A DNA stretch of 64,000 nt, taken from positions 170,737,112-170,801,111 of the forward strand of contig JAHLJT010000631.1 in the NCBI GenBank assembly GCA_031308135.1. The letters run 5' to 3'. The notes beneath the pieces are model-generated. The model did not search any database and was not told the origin of the DNA. It was given only the letters and a program-made list of their open reading frames with translations. This document shows, piece after piece, positions 24,801 through 31,560 of the stretch; the first letter of the stretch is position 1; each line of letters starts with the position of its first letter. A program made the position numbers and the translations under genes. Source of the DNA: Acheta domesticus. Its lineage: Eukaryota; Arthropoda; Insecta; Orthoptera; Gryllidae.

Positions 24801-27800
24801 CATCCACACGCCCTCACTGGCCGCGGCGCTTACCACTCGCCAACTAAACGCAACTCATTACGCAGGCGAGAAGCTTCTAGTAGTGCGAGAGTTCCTAAAT
24901 CGAAATGAACTGTTACAGGAATCACAACTTTTTTTTTGAATAACTCTGGGTTTTGTTGAGGAGTGGACGAGAATGATTACATTTTTACTTTCCCGTATAC
25001 GTACGTATACACGGAGTGATATACGTAGTATAGGGAAAGTTATGTAATGCTGCGTAAAAAAATGGCTAAATTAAGTGTTAATAGTTGCTAGTTTGTTGCT
25101 AAATTAAGAAAAAAAATCCCCTAACACGTGGTGTAGCCAGAAACCCTGTTTTCTAGGTCCTTGATACCGAAAACCCAATTGAAAGGAAAACGTCCGTCCG
25201 TCCGTCCGTCCGTCCGTCCGTCCGTCCGCCCGCCCGTCAACACTGCTAGCGCCTAAACCACACGTACGATTTCTTCCAAAATGGATATTCCCCGATCGAT
25301 CTGATTCTAGTCGAAGCTTAGAGATTTTGAAAAAGATTCTTCAAAATTTGGGGGTACTTTATATGAAGCCCCCTGGGGATTTTCAAAATTTTCTCAAAAA
25401 CGGCTCCAAATTTTTTCTTTAAATTTCTTGTATGAATAGAGGAAAATACACTTTTTAACATGGCATAGGTCCCATTTTCACGTACAGCTCTGAATTTTCG
25501 AAAATTGTGAAAGTTTGACTTTTTTTCGGCGTCTTTCTCCAACTACAAAATTGAAGATAGAGATTTTTTCTTCAAATAAAATTTATTCTGCATATTACGT
25601 TCTTTAATAAAGGTCATGTAAATGTTTTTCAAAATTTTTGTTAGTTTCGTGCAATATTGCGTGCAATATGTGCAATTTTAAAAAATTACAAAAACAAGAT
25701 TTTCTCAAAAACGGCTCCAAATTTTTTCTTTAAACTTTTGGAAGGGATAGTGGTAAATGTACTCTATCAGTGACATAAAAGCCATTTTGTTCTATCGGTT
25801 GGTTTTTTCAAAAATTACAAAAATGTAATATTCTTTACTTGTCTCTCACGTCGTTAATATTTACATTATCGGCGATTTTTTCACATTATTATATTTACGA
25901 GTATATATGCTTTAAATAATGTCAAGTAAAGTTTCTCGAAAACACTACCGTTTCTGTGAAAAGTAGCTCAAATTTCGGCATTTTTCAGAAATGGTCAAAC
26001 GCCATTTTCTCGTATGTGGCTGCAATGTTTTTCTTGAAACTTTTGTAACGGATAGTGCTAATTACACTCTTAGTATAGCGTAAAGTTATTTTGAGTTTTT
26101 TTGTTTTTTTTGTTTTTTCAAAAATTACGTAATTGTAATTTTTTTGAAAGATCTCTCACATCTTTAATATGCACATTATCCGCAATTTGTAAAGATTATT
26201 ACATTTGTGAGGGTAAGTGCTTCAAATAACTTCAAATAAAGTATTTTGAAAACTCAAAAATTTTCTGTGAAAATGAGCTTGAAATTTCGCATTTTTTGTA
26301 GTGCTAAAACGCCATTTTCTCTTAAACGGCACATCATTTTTAAAAGAAAATTGCCATTTACGGCTAAGTTTTTGTGTTCTTTAATATTCTAAAATTAATG
26401 TTTCTTTTCTACCAATAGGAAACCGAAAAATTAAGAAAATGACAAAAAATTGTACTTTTGGCGATGATAGATGGTAGCTGGCAAGAAAGAGTATGTGGCA
26501 ATTCCGAATAGCTAGCGAAGACCCAAGAAAATAGAAAACTAATAAGGGAAAGTCTGTGCCATTCTGTAGCACCACTAGTTTACAATTTTCTCCCTAGATT
26601 GAAGTAAAGGGAGTAGGTCAACGGACTCAATATAAGTTATTGTAATAATTTAAATGTGTAAAACTGAAATTCAGTATCATGGCAGCTTTAATAACAATGC
26701 ATGTCATTTTATCCACATTAACGAATTGTTAATCAAGAAAAATGTCCTTATTGATTGGGTAAACTAACAAGGAAATTTTTATAGACCAACAACTCAGTAA
26801 AGGGTAATTCAATGGATATTAATTCGTTATGGCACCATATTCTTTCAGCTTTATCCGAAGACAAATATTTCTTTAAGCTTCGTCTGGCGAAATAACGCCA
26901 AGAATTATTATTATTATTGTTATTATTATTGTTATTATTATTATTATTGTTACTACAAGCCAAAATGTATTATTCTAGTGGCCACCATCCGCTTATGCAT
27001 GTTATGAGAAAAAATGCACTTTCCTATGGTAATCCAGTTCGGATTTGGGGAGATGATGGGAAGAGAAGGGACAAGAAAAAACACGGTAGATTCGTAGGCT
27101 TCCGCGGCCGGAGTCATTATGTTCTTGAACATTATATTACAAGAAAAAACACGGACAGTCCGTGACTGCGGTAGAGGGTAATGCTTCGGCATTCAACTGA
27201 AAGTGGTCAGGAAAATACCGGAAAGCACCGACCAGAGCAGTGGCCAACAAACTCACATCCCGGCAGGAGCCTTGAACTCGCTACGCACCATGCAAATTTC
27301 TGGCACGACCTGTCCGGGATCAAACCGCGACCATCCAGCCAGCGGCAATTTGGAATATGTCTTTACGCTCGCCGCTAGCAATGCTGGCAGAGCAGGAGAT
27401 AGCCCCGCATTACTTCGCATCCTGATTTCGAAAACCAAGGGTCAAAGCCGAGAGCAAAAAAAGAGCCCCGCAGCGGACGGCGCGGCGTGGCGCGGCGCGG
27501 CGTGGCGTGGCGCGGCATGGTGTAAGGCGGATGTGGGCGTCCGTGGCTGCGGCGGGGCGGCGCCTTGGCTTTCGCTCGGCCGCGTGGCCCACAGCGCCGC
27601 CCGGTGACATTCGCAGCGGCGAAAGCGCCCCGCCCGCGGCGCCCGGGAGGCGCAGGGCCATCGGGGACACGCGCCAAAGCACCGGGGGCTCACGCACTCT
27701 CGCTTGCTTGCGCAAACGCGCGGAGATGCGCACTGGTCCTACTCAGTACTTGGACAAGCTTTCTTGAAATAAATGGCTTGATAACAGATTATCATTACCG

Positions 27801-28750
27801 TAATTGTTTACTGATTGCTATTAAATATTTCAATGATAGAAGACATTAATTTTGTCAAAGTAACAACGTTTTGAAGAGTGACTTCAATGACAGGTGAAGA
27901 AGTGAACCAAGACAACGGGTATCAATTTCATGAATCTTTAAAATTTGAAAGAACTCATCGATAAAATATTTTTGTCATATAATTGATTAAGAAGAAGAAG
28001 AAATAAATGAGCCGCTAACTACCAGAAAGGCAATTATTCCGATTCTACATACTCTTATTGGCGGGGAGGATTGTGATGTGAATAGGTCAATGCATTGTGT
28101 ACTGGCAAGTTACTAGTTGTACTGTGTACATACTTGGCCTCTCGATAGCATAGTCCTTTGCCTTGATATGCAAAAATACTCGTAAAATAATTTTTGAGCT
28201 GGTTTTGTACAGATTTTTGTTTCTGCTGTAAAATTAGAAAATGCGGACTAGCTGCCTTTCTGCAGTTAGCGATTCGAGCACTGCAACGAATACAATGCTG
28301 AAGGCCTTTTTGCAAAGGCGGGGCACTGACCTCTCCGTGGAAGGTGAAGTTGCCCTCGAAGATGAAGGGCGTGAGGCGGATGGTGTAGGCGCGCGGCCTG
28401 AGCGCGCGCGGCAGCCGCACGTCCAGCTTGGGCGGTGGCGGCGGCGGGGTGGGCGGCGCGGGCGGTGGCGCCGGGGGCGGCATGTAGGGCGGCGGCGGGG
28501 GCGGCGGGCCCGGGATGATGTGCGCGCGGCCCTTGGTGTCAGCGGCGGAGGGCGCGGGCGCCGGCGCGGGCGCGGGGCACGAGGCGAACTTGAAGACGAG
28601 CAGGCCGGTGGCGGCGACGGCGGCCAGCGCCACCAGCAGCAGCAGCGCGGCGGCGCAGCGCGACACCACGATGGCGCCGGGACGCTTGCCGAAGGACACG
28701 GTGGTGGCGGCGCCGTCCATCACGGCCAGCGCCTCGCGCGACTGCGTCAT
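945..28750 (-). CDS. Membrane aminopeptidase N-like M1 metallopeptidase (multi-exon, 3' end outside window)
   Basis: This is a zinc aminopeptidase that would remove N-terminal residues from peptides at the outer face of the plasma membrane. Eleven exons join in frame into 817 codons plus 2 bases. The order is: cytoplasmic tail (residues 1-31), single membrane segment (about 32-55), proline-rich stalk (about 57-108), M1 N-terminal domain (about 112-320), catalytic domain with GAMEN (374-378), HELAH (410-414), the third zinc ligand Glu433 and the transition-state Tyr496, and the start of an ERAP1-like C-terminal domain (YRVNYD at 660-665). Sequons for N-glycosylation occur at 134, 153, 184, 231, 271 and 355. 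Full-length relatives are roughly 900-1000 residues, so about 150-200 residues are missing beyond the left edge. Lepidopteran midgut APNs are GPI-anchored with a signal peptide; this one looks like a type II membrane protein. The exact orthologue is not resolved. All catalytic residues are intact, so it appears functional. Confidence 0.96.
1145..3129 (-). other. Intron 10
   Basis: The right-hand part (about 2335-2860) is a SINE copy; the stretch 1145-2330 is AT-rich with nothing recognisable. GC-rich sequence near 3000-3129 continues the GC character of exon 10. Confidence 0.8.
2490..2853 (-). mobile_element. tRNA-derived SINE copy A (intron 10)
   Basis: This matches, with substitutions, copies at 51590-52003, 52004-52221 and 57840-58215. 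Shared blocks include GATCGGAGAAACCACG, AGCAGCCGGCCGCTAGAATT and AAGCTAGTGTCGAAAA. The tRNA-like head with degenerate A and B boxes is at the right end on the minus strand. The copy is in the same orientation as the host gene. Confidence 0.7.
3130..3410 (-). CDS. Aminopeptidase exon 10: start of ERAP1-like C-terminal domain
   Basis: This exon encodes residues 659-751. It begins [11 protein letters not shown], continues [20 protein letters not shown] and [20 protein letters not shown], and ends HYDKFK. These are the diagnostic helices of the C-terminal alpha-helical repeat domain. The acceptor uses TAG (GCGCGTAG); donor AAG|GTACGC is phase 0. Confidence 0.96.
3600..3652. repeat. (TTA)n then (TCA)n microsatellite
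   Basis: About twelve TTA units followed by several TCA units, in intron 9. Confidence 0.95.
6818..7809. mobile_element. Outer hAT-like MITE interrupted by an inner element
   Basis: The left end reads GGGGATGCGAC and the right end, read inward, reads GGGATGTGACATCGATG after removing the inner insertion. Several ACATCGATG-type motifs occur just inside both ends. The right terminus was split by the inner element at 7315-7799. The outer target duplication is not clear. Confidence 0.5.
7315..7799. mobile_element. Inner hAT-like non-autonomous element with perfect 8-bp TSD
   Basis: The termini are inverted: CAGGACCGGATTTAC at the left, and CAGGCCCGGATGTAC when the right end is read inward. The element is flanked by identical 8-bp CACATCCC at 7307-7314 and 7800-7807, as expected for hAT transposition. 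GGGGCCCC-rich sub-ends surround an AT-rich core with no transposase ORF, so it is non-autonomous (485 bp). It sits 49 bp from the exon 9 splice donor. Confidence 0.85.
7857..8067 (-). CDS. Aminopeptidase exon 9: beta-sandwich domain
   Basis: This exon encodes residues 588-657 plus one base of Gly658. It begins [11 protein letters not shown], which together with exon 8 gives the family-typical VTQERFLL, and continues [15 protein letters not shown] and [10 protein letters not shown]. Acceptor GTGTGGCAG, donor GTGCGC, phase 1. The target duplication of a hAT-like element starts 49 bp into the following intron. Confidence 0.95.
9601..9840. repeat. (GACA)n / (GA)n microsatellite
   Basis: Imperfect GACAGA repeats followed by a pure GA run and a GACA run. 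On the opposite strand it reads as serine/leucine/cysteine-rich ORFs, which are not genes. Confidence 0.95.
9960..10055 (-). repeat. Truncated copy of the hairpin-headed repeat family
   Basis: Read on the minus strand it gives ACTTTCTTGCC, a short spacer, GTAAAGT, then a GTGCG box followed by A/T-rich sequence. This is the same order as the 5' end of the element at 50018 (ACTTTCTTGCTAG, GAAAGT, TGTGCG, A-run). Confidence 0.45.
10179..10353. mobile_element. MITE with 25-bp terminal inverted repeats
   Basis: The left terminus TATACTTCGGTTTTTCTTTC is repeated in inverse orientation at the right (GAAAGAAAAACCGAAGTATA), continuing with GGCGC in both. The ends fall at TA dinucleotides, suggesting a TA target duplication. 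The core has no ORF. It lies 87 bp downstream of the exon 8 donor. Confidence 0.8.
10440..10623 (-). CDS. Aminopeptidase exon 8: end of catalytic domain to beta-sandwich
   Basis: This exon encodes residues 527-587: [20 protein letters not shown], then [20 protein letters not shown], typical of the region where M1 enzymes pass into the small beta domain. Acceptor ATTGCGCAG, donor CAG|GTACTG, phase 0. Third positions are G or C in 60 of 61 codons. A 174-bp inverted-repeat element ends 87 bp downstream of the donor. Confidence 0.95.
10624..13261 (-). other. Intron 7
   Basis: AT-rich. A short GA run occurs near 11490. No coding sequence or recognisable element found. Confidence 0.7.
13262..13343 (-). 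CDS. Aminopeptidase exon 7: [11 protein letters not shown] segment (82 bp)
   Basis: This short exon encodes residues 500-525 with split codons for Gly499 and Trp526: [20 protein letters not shown] then LHNYLKKW, the helix that closes the catalytic domain. It is too short to stand out as an ORF and was found by extending the frame and phase from exon 6. Acceptor TTCAACAG and donor GTAAGT fit exactly, and the peptide joins smoothly to both neighbours. Confidence 0.94.
13965..14265 (+). mobile_element. tRNA-derived SINE (second family)
   Basis: A tRNA-like head (AGCTCTTGGTCAGC, then a B-box-like GTGTTTGATTCCCGG) is followed by a unique body and an ATACATAAAT-type tail ending near 14265. The head does not fold into a convincing functional tRNA. 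It lies opposite in orientation to the host gene. Confidence 0.6.
15640..16090. repeat. Unclassified GC-rich block in intron 6
   Basis: This is conspicuously richer in GC than the surrounding intron, with a short palindrome TGTACATGTACA and CCGG-rich stretches. No long ORF is intact on either strand. It is probably a decayed retroelement; the family is unknown. Confidence 0.3.
16239..16395 (-). CDS. Aminopeptidase exon 6: post-zinc helices and catalytic tyrosine
   Basis: This exon encodes residues 447-498 plus one base of Gly499. It starts [20 protein letters not shown] and ends [10 protein letters not shown]. The Tyr of ISYGK corresponds by position (86 residues after the first zinc His) to the transition-state-stabilising Tyr of M1 enzymes. 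The acceptor is CTGCAG; the donor GTGCGC is a weaker but valid GT donor, phase 1. Confidence 0.95.
16396..17356 (-). other. Intron 5
   Basis: The shortest intron (961 bp). AT-rich; nothing recognised. Confidence 0.75.
17357..17540 (-). CDS. Aminopeptidase exon 5: zinc-binding HELAH-(X)18-E core
   Basis: This exon encodes residues 386-446. It contains [20 protein letters not shown] and [18 protein letters not shown], so His410, Glu411 (general base), His414 and Glu433 are all present with the canonical spacing. It starts after TTTTCGCAG and ends GTA AAT GCT before GTGAGT, phase 0. Unlike exon 4 only about 36 of 61 third positions are G or C, a sharp change within one gene. Confidence 0.97.
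17541..19160 (-). other. Intron 4
   Basis: AT-rich. Small repeated phrases (for example CACAGGAG at 17820-17875) are present. No gene or classifiable element. Confidence 0.7.
19161..19454 (-). CDS. Aminopeptidase exon 4: contains GAMEN substrate-binding motif
   Basis: This exon encodes residues 288-384 plus split codons 287 and 385. It reads through [14 protein letters not shown], the basic R-R-D loop, [23 protein letters not shown] and [11 protein letters not shown], the exopeptidase motif that binds the substrate N-terminus. Every one of the 97 complete codons ends in G or C. Acceptor GCGCAG and donor GTAAGT are both good. Confidence 0.97.
19761..20380 (+). repeat. Hairpin-headed interspersed repeat, copy 1
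   Basis: This copy matches 24982-25582 almost throughout. It starts with ACTTTCCCGTATACG and a GGGAAAGT inverse arm that could form a hairpin around a CGTATACGTACGTATACA core. It then has a TAATGCTGCGCG box, a CCGTCCGTCTGTCC stretch, AACGGCTCCAAA and TTTTTCGGCGTCTTTCTCC. No ORF and no clear target duplication. The class is unknown. Confidence 0.8.
21581..22039. repeat. 16-bp satellite array, about 28 copies
   Basis: The unit is GATGTACCGAAGTATC. The first copies carry GAATTATC, most carry GAAGTATC and the last few carry GAAGCATC or GATGTTCC, so variants are clustered by position. Since 16 is not a multiple of 3 and the unit has no stop in any phase, ORFs of 107-258 codons run through it on both strands; these are not genes. 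It lies in intron 3, 38 bp from the exon 3 donor. Confidence 0.98.
22077..22235 (-). CDS. Aminopeptidase exon 3: [22 protein letters not shown] segment
   Basis: This exon encodes residues 235-286 with split codons at both ends. It carries the highly conserved M1 signature TQF(Q)[18 protein letters not shown], followed by SNMPR. Acceptor GGCAG is at 22236-22240 and donor GTGAGT at 22071-22076. Only 37 bp separates the end of the exon from a 16-bp satellite array inside the following intron. Confidence 0.96.
22307..22355. repeat. Short inverted repeat (12-bp arms)
   Basis: GAGGCTCGCACG at 22307-22318 is exactly complementary to CGTGCGAGCCTC at 22344-22355, with a 25-nt loop. No function assigned. 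Confidence 0.7.
24285..24495 (-). promoter_or_regulatory. Long U/pyrimidine-rich tract downstream of exon 2 donor
   Basis: On the minus (transcribed) strand this is about 210 nt of almost unbroken T-rich, C-containing sequence beginning about 20 nt after the exon 2 donor. U-rich sequence just downstream of a 5' splice site is the known binding context for TIA-1-type proteins that help U1 snRNP. Use here is inferred. Confidence 0.4.
24515..24795 (-). CDS. Aminopeptidase exon 2: M1 N-terminal domain, first half
   Basis: This exon encodes residues 141-233 plus two bases of Arg234. It starts after a TGCGCAG acceptor with [20 protein letters not shown], a typical M1 beta-saddle segment, and ends [13 protein letters not shown] before a GTGAGA donor, phase 2. 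The ORF-like reading through the acceptor (MDAQ) is not part of the protein. Codon third positions are almost all G or C. Confidence 0.95.
24982..26380 (+). repeat. Hairpin-headed interspersed repeat, copy 2 (extended)
   Basis: The first 600 bp are near-identical to copy 1, including the ACTTTCCC/GGGAAAGT arms and the palindromic core. It has an expanded (CGTC)n run at 25192-25240. After 25582 it continues with internal direct subrepeats of about 300 bp, each with a TTTTCTC, AACGGC or ACGCC, TTTTT, AAACTTTTG, GGATAGTG order (about 25695, 26005 and, weaker, 26310). No coding capacity. Confidence 0.75.
26907..26955. repeat. (TTA/TTG)n microsatellite
   Basis: Mixed ATT and GTT trinucleotides. 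Reads as poly-Leu or poly-Asn ORFs which are not genes. Confidence 0.95.
27140..27400 (-). mobile_element. SINE-like element with tRNA-like B box
   Basis: On the minus strand GCTGGCTGGATGG is followed by a B-box-like GCGGTTTGATCCCGG, then a body including GAGTTCAAGGCTCCTGCC. This resembles a tRNA-derived SINE head. No other copy was found in the window. Confidence 0.4.
27455..27730. promoter_or_regulatory. CpG-rich block in intron 1
   Basis: Strongly GC- and CpG-rich, with tandem GGCGC/GGCGT pentamers. It lies inside the gene and could be an internal promoter, an unspliced exon or a repeat. ORFs on both strands are Arg/Ala/Pro-rich and not credible proteins. Confidence 0.35.
28331..28750 (-). 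CDS. Aminopeptidase exon 1: cytoplasmic tail, membrane anchor, proline-rich stalk
   Basis: This exon encodes residues 1-140. The start chosen is the only ATG in frame between a possible splice acceptor (exon start 28780) and the membrane segment, in a good context (GCC ATG A). A basic flank ([11 protein letters not shown]) precedes an Ala/Leu/Val-rich membrane span, then Cys58, alternating Ala-Pro, and several runs of 6-7 prolines. The M1 fold begins near [14 protein letters not shown]. The exon ends GGA GAG before a GTCAGT donor, phase 0. It lies in a GC-rich island that could also contain the promoter. An upstream ATG-CCA-TGA overlaps the start codon by ATGA. Confidence 0.9.
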
Positions 28751-28780
28751 GGCATGGGGCGGCGGCCGCTGGGCGCCTCC
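28751..28780 (-). other. Possible 5' UTR part of exon 1 with two-codon uORF
   Basis: A possible acceptor (GTGTTGCAG) ends at 28781, which would make this the 5' UTR part of the first coding exon. The intron side lacks a pyrimidine tract; it is a GTGAA-type hexamer array, so the acceptor is uncertain and the mRNA may simply start nearby. An upstream ATG at 28755 reads Met-Pro-stop, and its TGA overlaps the main ATG. Confidence 0.4.
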
Positions 28781-28802
28781 CTGCAACACCACGACACCGC
28801 GT

Positions 28803-28915
28803 TCACGTTCACGTTAACGTTAACGTTCACGTTCACAGCCACGGGCACATTCACATTCACATTCACATTCACATTCACATTCACATTCACGCCCACATCC
28901 ACATCCACTCCCTCT
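28803..28915. repeat. Hexamer array (TTCACA/TTCACG/TTAACG)n
   Basis: About 18 hexamers in blocks: TTCACG and TTAACG first, TTCACA next, CCACAT last. It lies directly upstream of the first coding exon on the minus strand, where it reads GTGAAC/GTGAAT. It is not the arthropod telomere repeat TTAGG. Confidence 0.95.
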
Positions 28916-30390
28916 CCCACGCACGCCGACATGCTATTCTCCAAGCAGCGTGAGCTGTAATTGGATTTAAACAATAATTCGTTTTCCTAGTTTTTTTTAG
29001 AAAAAGTTGAGTACAATTTCCTTGAGAGGCAACAGGTTACCCAGATAATGATTTTTCGATTATTAGAATGGTCTTGAAAACCTTTGGCGGCGAATTAATA
29101 ATGAAAGCTACTGAAAATGTCTTAAATTGTAAGTAATTAATTCCTAGATAAATCACATTTTAAATTATTTCTAATTTTATTTTACTTCGCAGAGAAAAGT
29201 GAAAAAGGAAGAAAAATAAAAATAAGGCAAGAACGGACATTGCGCAAGAGGAAGTTTATGTAAGTAGATTTTCGTGTCTCACATTATGTAACAAGATTTT
29301 GTTTTACGGTCCTTCAAAATTACTGAAGACTGTGTCACTGAGGAAAACATTCATTCTAGGCTGCTTTTCTACGAGACGAATAGTCTCGAGTACTTCTAGT
29401 AATGTAATGAAATAATGAATCGCGTCCAGGCTAGGCTAGGCTTCCCGCCCAGCACCGCTGCATGTCGTTTCTACAGGGCACCACACAAAGGAACGGACGA
29501 TGGAAATGCATGGCAGTTATTTTTTTTGTTCATAATTTATAGAAAATGTTTTAATAGTTACATTTGAACAATTTCACGTGTCTTATTAAATTAAAATCAG
29601 GGCTAATAAAATAACAAATCGATGAACTTCGAATAATTCCTACTTAGTTAACTGGAACAGAATTCTATTTAGTTAACTGGATGTGAATTGAAGAGCACAC
29701 TGTTCCAAGTCTGAATGCCCACTAGTTTGGCTTTTTTAACTATTATTTTACCATATGGATAGTCTTGCTGAAATGTATGATTTACTGGTGCATTTTTGGG
29801 CAGTACAAACCTTAACGAAACGTAACGGGAATTATGGTTACTGATTTTTTATGATAATTTTCACAATAACTCTCAACTAGAGTGTAATTCTAAAAAAATG
29901 AACCTGGATTTTTTAAAAGATATCTTTCAGAGATGCCAAGTGAATTCAGTGGTCACACATTTTTAAAATCAAGAAACATGCTACTCTCAACCAAAATGCT
30001 TGACTCACTTGAATCGCAGAGTGTCTCTGGAAGATAAGCGGAAACGCAACACGATGTGATTCTTATTTTTCCTTGGACTGACAAGAGCAAACTGTGAAGC
30101 TCCTGGGCGTCATATTACGTCAAGCAAAAAGGATGCAACTTCAGTCGGCACTTTCCGCACTTCTCCTTCATCGCATATTGCAATAGTGGACTAGACTAGT
30201 GTTCATGACATACACGCAGAAGACGTTTACCCTAAATTGTCTTAAATTTGAAAACTTATGAAAAGGAATTTTGGGGATCAGCATATTTTGTTTGCAATTA
30301 CAAACGAGACTTGGAATCTTTCATTAACTCAAAAATACACATTTCATTACTTAAGCGCTTTTAAGAATAGTCCATTTATTGTATATTACG
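28916..30390. other. Upstream AT-rich region of the aminopeptidase gene
   Basis: No coding sequence or classified repeat seen. It may contain 5' UTR introns or proximal regulatory sequence. Confidence 0.5.
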
Positions 30391-30797
30391 TAGGTCAGTC
30401 AGAAAGGAATGCCTCCAATTTTTTTCTTCTTAAGAAAATTATTTAAGTGAAAAATTTGAATTTCGCATTATTTTTCAAACCTTCTTCTACAAATTACTGC
30501 AGTAGCAACCATCTGCGTCAATATGTTGCAGCACATCAGTCGCTTACACACTGGCCGACATCGACGTTCATATGAGACAGCGTTCTGTGATTGAATTCTT
30601 GAATGCAGAAAGTGAAATACATATTCGCATTCATGAAAAACTGAAATATGTGTACGGTGATGCAACAGTGGATGTCAGCATCGTTAGACGATGGGTTCGT
30701 TGCTGTAACAAAGTTGAAGGGCAAACGCCATTGATGAAAATCGGAGCGGCAGGTCGGTGACTGCAGTCACTCCACGCAACGTTCAGCATGTCGATAT
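30391..30797 (+). pseudogene. mariner-like element, 5' fragment (transposase N-terminus)
   Basis: It starts with a TIR-like TAGGTCAGTCAGAAAGGAAT, then at 30572 a reading frame MRQRSVIEFLNAESEIHIRI, VYGDATVDVSIVRRWVR and GQTPLMKIGAAGR. This is the DNA-binding helix-turn-helix region of mariner transposases. The frame breaks at about 30770 where a few bases are missing; the next residues, VTAVTPRNVQHVD, continue in another frame. The catalytic domain is absent. It ends at a junction with an inverted related copy. Confidence 0.8.
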
Positions 30798-31060
30798 CAT
30801 TCATGGTAACCGTCGCGTGTCGCATTATCTCCCTCAGTTCATCTACAATGCTGCGAGGAATGGCTGCATTCACCGGCCTACTGTTCCGCTTTCCGTCTGC
30901 CTATAGTTTTTGCCCTTCACCTTCGTTACAGCGATGAACCCAGCGTCTAACAGAGCTGACATTCTTTTGTTGTATCACCACCACACTAGGTCTGTAGAAT
31001 GTTCAGATGACGGCTCCGATTTTGTAATACATGAATGCAGACGCCGAATGGATTAGTTTT
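30798..31060 (-). pseudogene. Second mariner-like fragment in opposite orientation
   Basis: On the minus strand it reads RRWVHRCNEGEGQ, RPVNAAIPRSIVDELREIM and TVTMNDI, homologous to and continuing past the part present in the plus-strand copy. Stops and frame breaks show it is dead. The two fragments converge tail to tail near 30797. Confidence 0.7.
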
Positions 31061-31179
31061 TTTGAGTTACAGAAACTCTGGTGCAATGCCTCATGTGTCC
31101 AGTTCCAAGTTAGTTTTGAAAGTCTTCATTCTCAGTGTAACACACTGGGATGCTTAATTCATTGTAAACATGAAACCAC

Positions 31180-31560
31180 TCTATGGCCTAGCGACAACTG
31201 CTGCCGCTGGGACTCCTCTGACCGACGTCGCGACGGTGGCGGATATTCCACACTAGCTGAACAGCTACGTCAAATTCACCCGCTGTCTGGACAGAATACT
31301 AGTGGCCGGCTTCTCTTATCGGTAGTTGTCTGAGCTTTCTCCATTCATCACCATGTGACTGTCTGAGCAGTATCCTAACAAACAGGCCATAGGGCGCTCC
31401 CGATCTTCCCTATCGCATTCTTGTCCCCTCATTTTCCCCCTAACATACACTCATATAAACTTACCCTTACATGCACTACACTTCCACACATGAGGAGATT
31501 AGTATAACGTCGAACCCATCCCTAAAGGGGGATGCCCTGCTCAGAGACGACTTTGAAGGA
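31180..31560 (+). mobile_element. tRNA-derived SINE copy F (plus strand)
   Basis: It aligns with the reverse complement of the 52 kb copies: GGCGGATATTCC, ACTAGCTGAACAGCTA, TAGTGGCCGGCTTCTCT, ATCGGTAGTTGTC and GAGCAGTATCCTAACAAACA all have counterparts. More diverged than the 51-52 kb copies. Confidence 0.65.

Larger units (their letters stand above)
24796..28330 (-). other. Intron 1 (between first and second coding exons)
   Basis: It contains a hairpin-headed repeat with internal subrepeats (24982-26380), a TTA/TTG microsatellite (26907-26955), a SINE-like head (27140-27400) and a strong CpG-rich block (27455-27730). Sequence between these is AT-rich without identifiable genes. Confidence 0.75.

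Noticed and set aside
28055..28330. Extension of exon 1 through the donor
   Set aside because: Reading past GGA GAG loses the M1 pattern, and the GTCAGT donor joins perfectly to exon 2.
28803..28915. Telomere-like repeat
   Set aside because: Hexamers are TTCACA/TTCACG/TTAACG, not TTAGG.
28241..28974. Plus-strand Arg/Gly-rich ORF of 239 codons and minus-strand Val-Asn repeat ORF
   Set aside because: The first is antisense to aminopeptidase exon 1, and the second is the hexamer array read out of frame.
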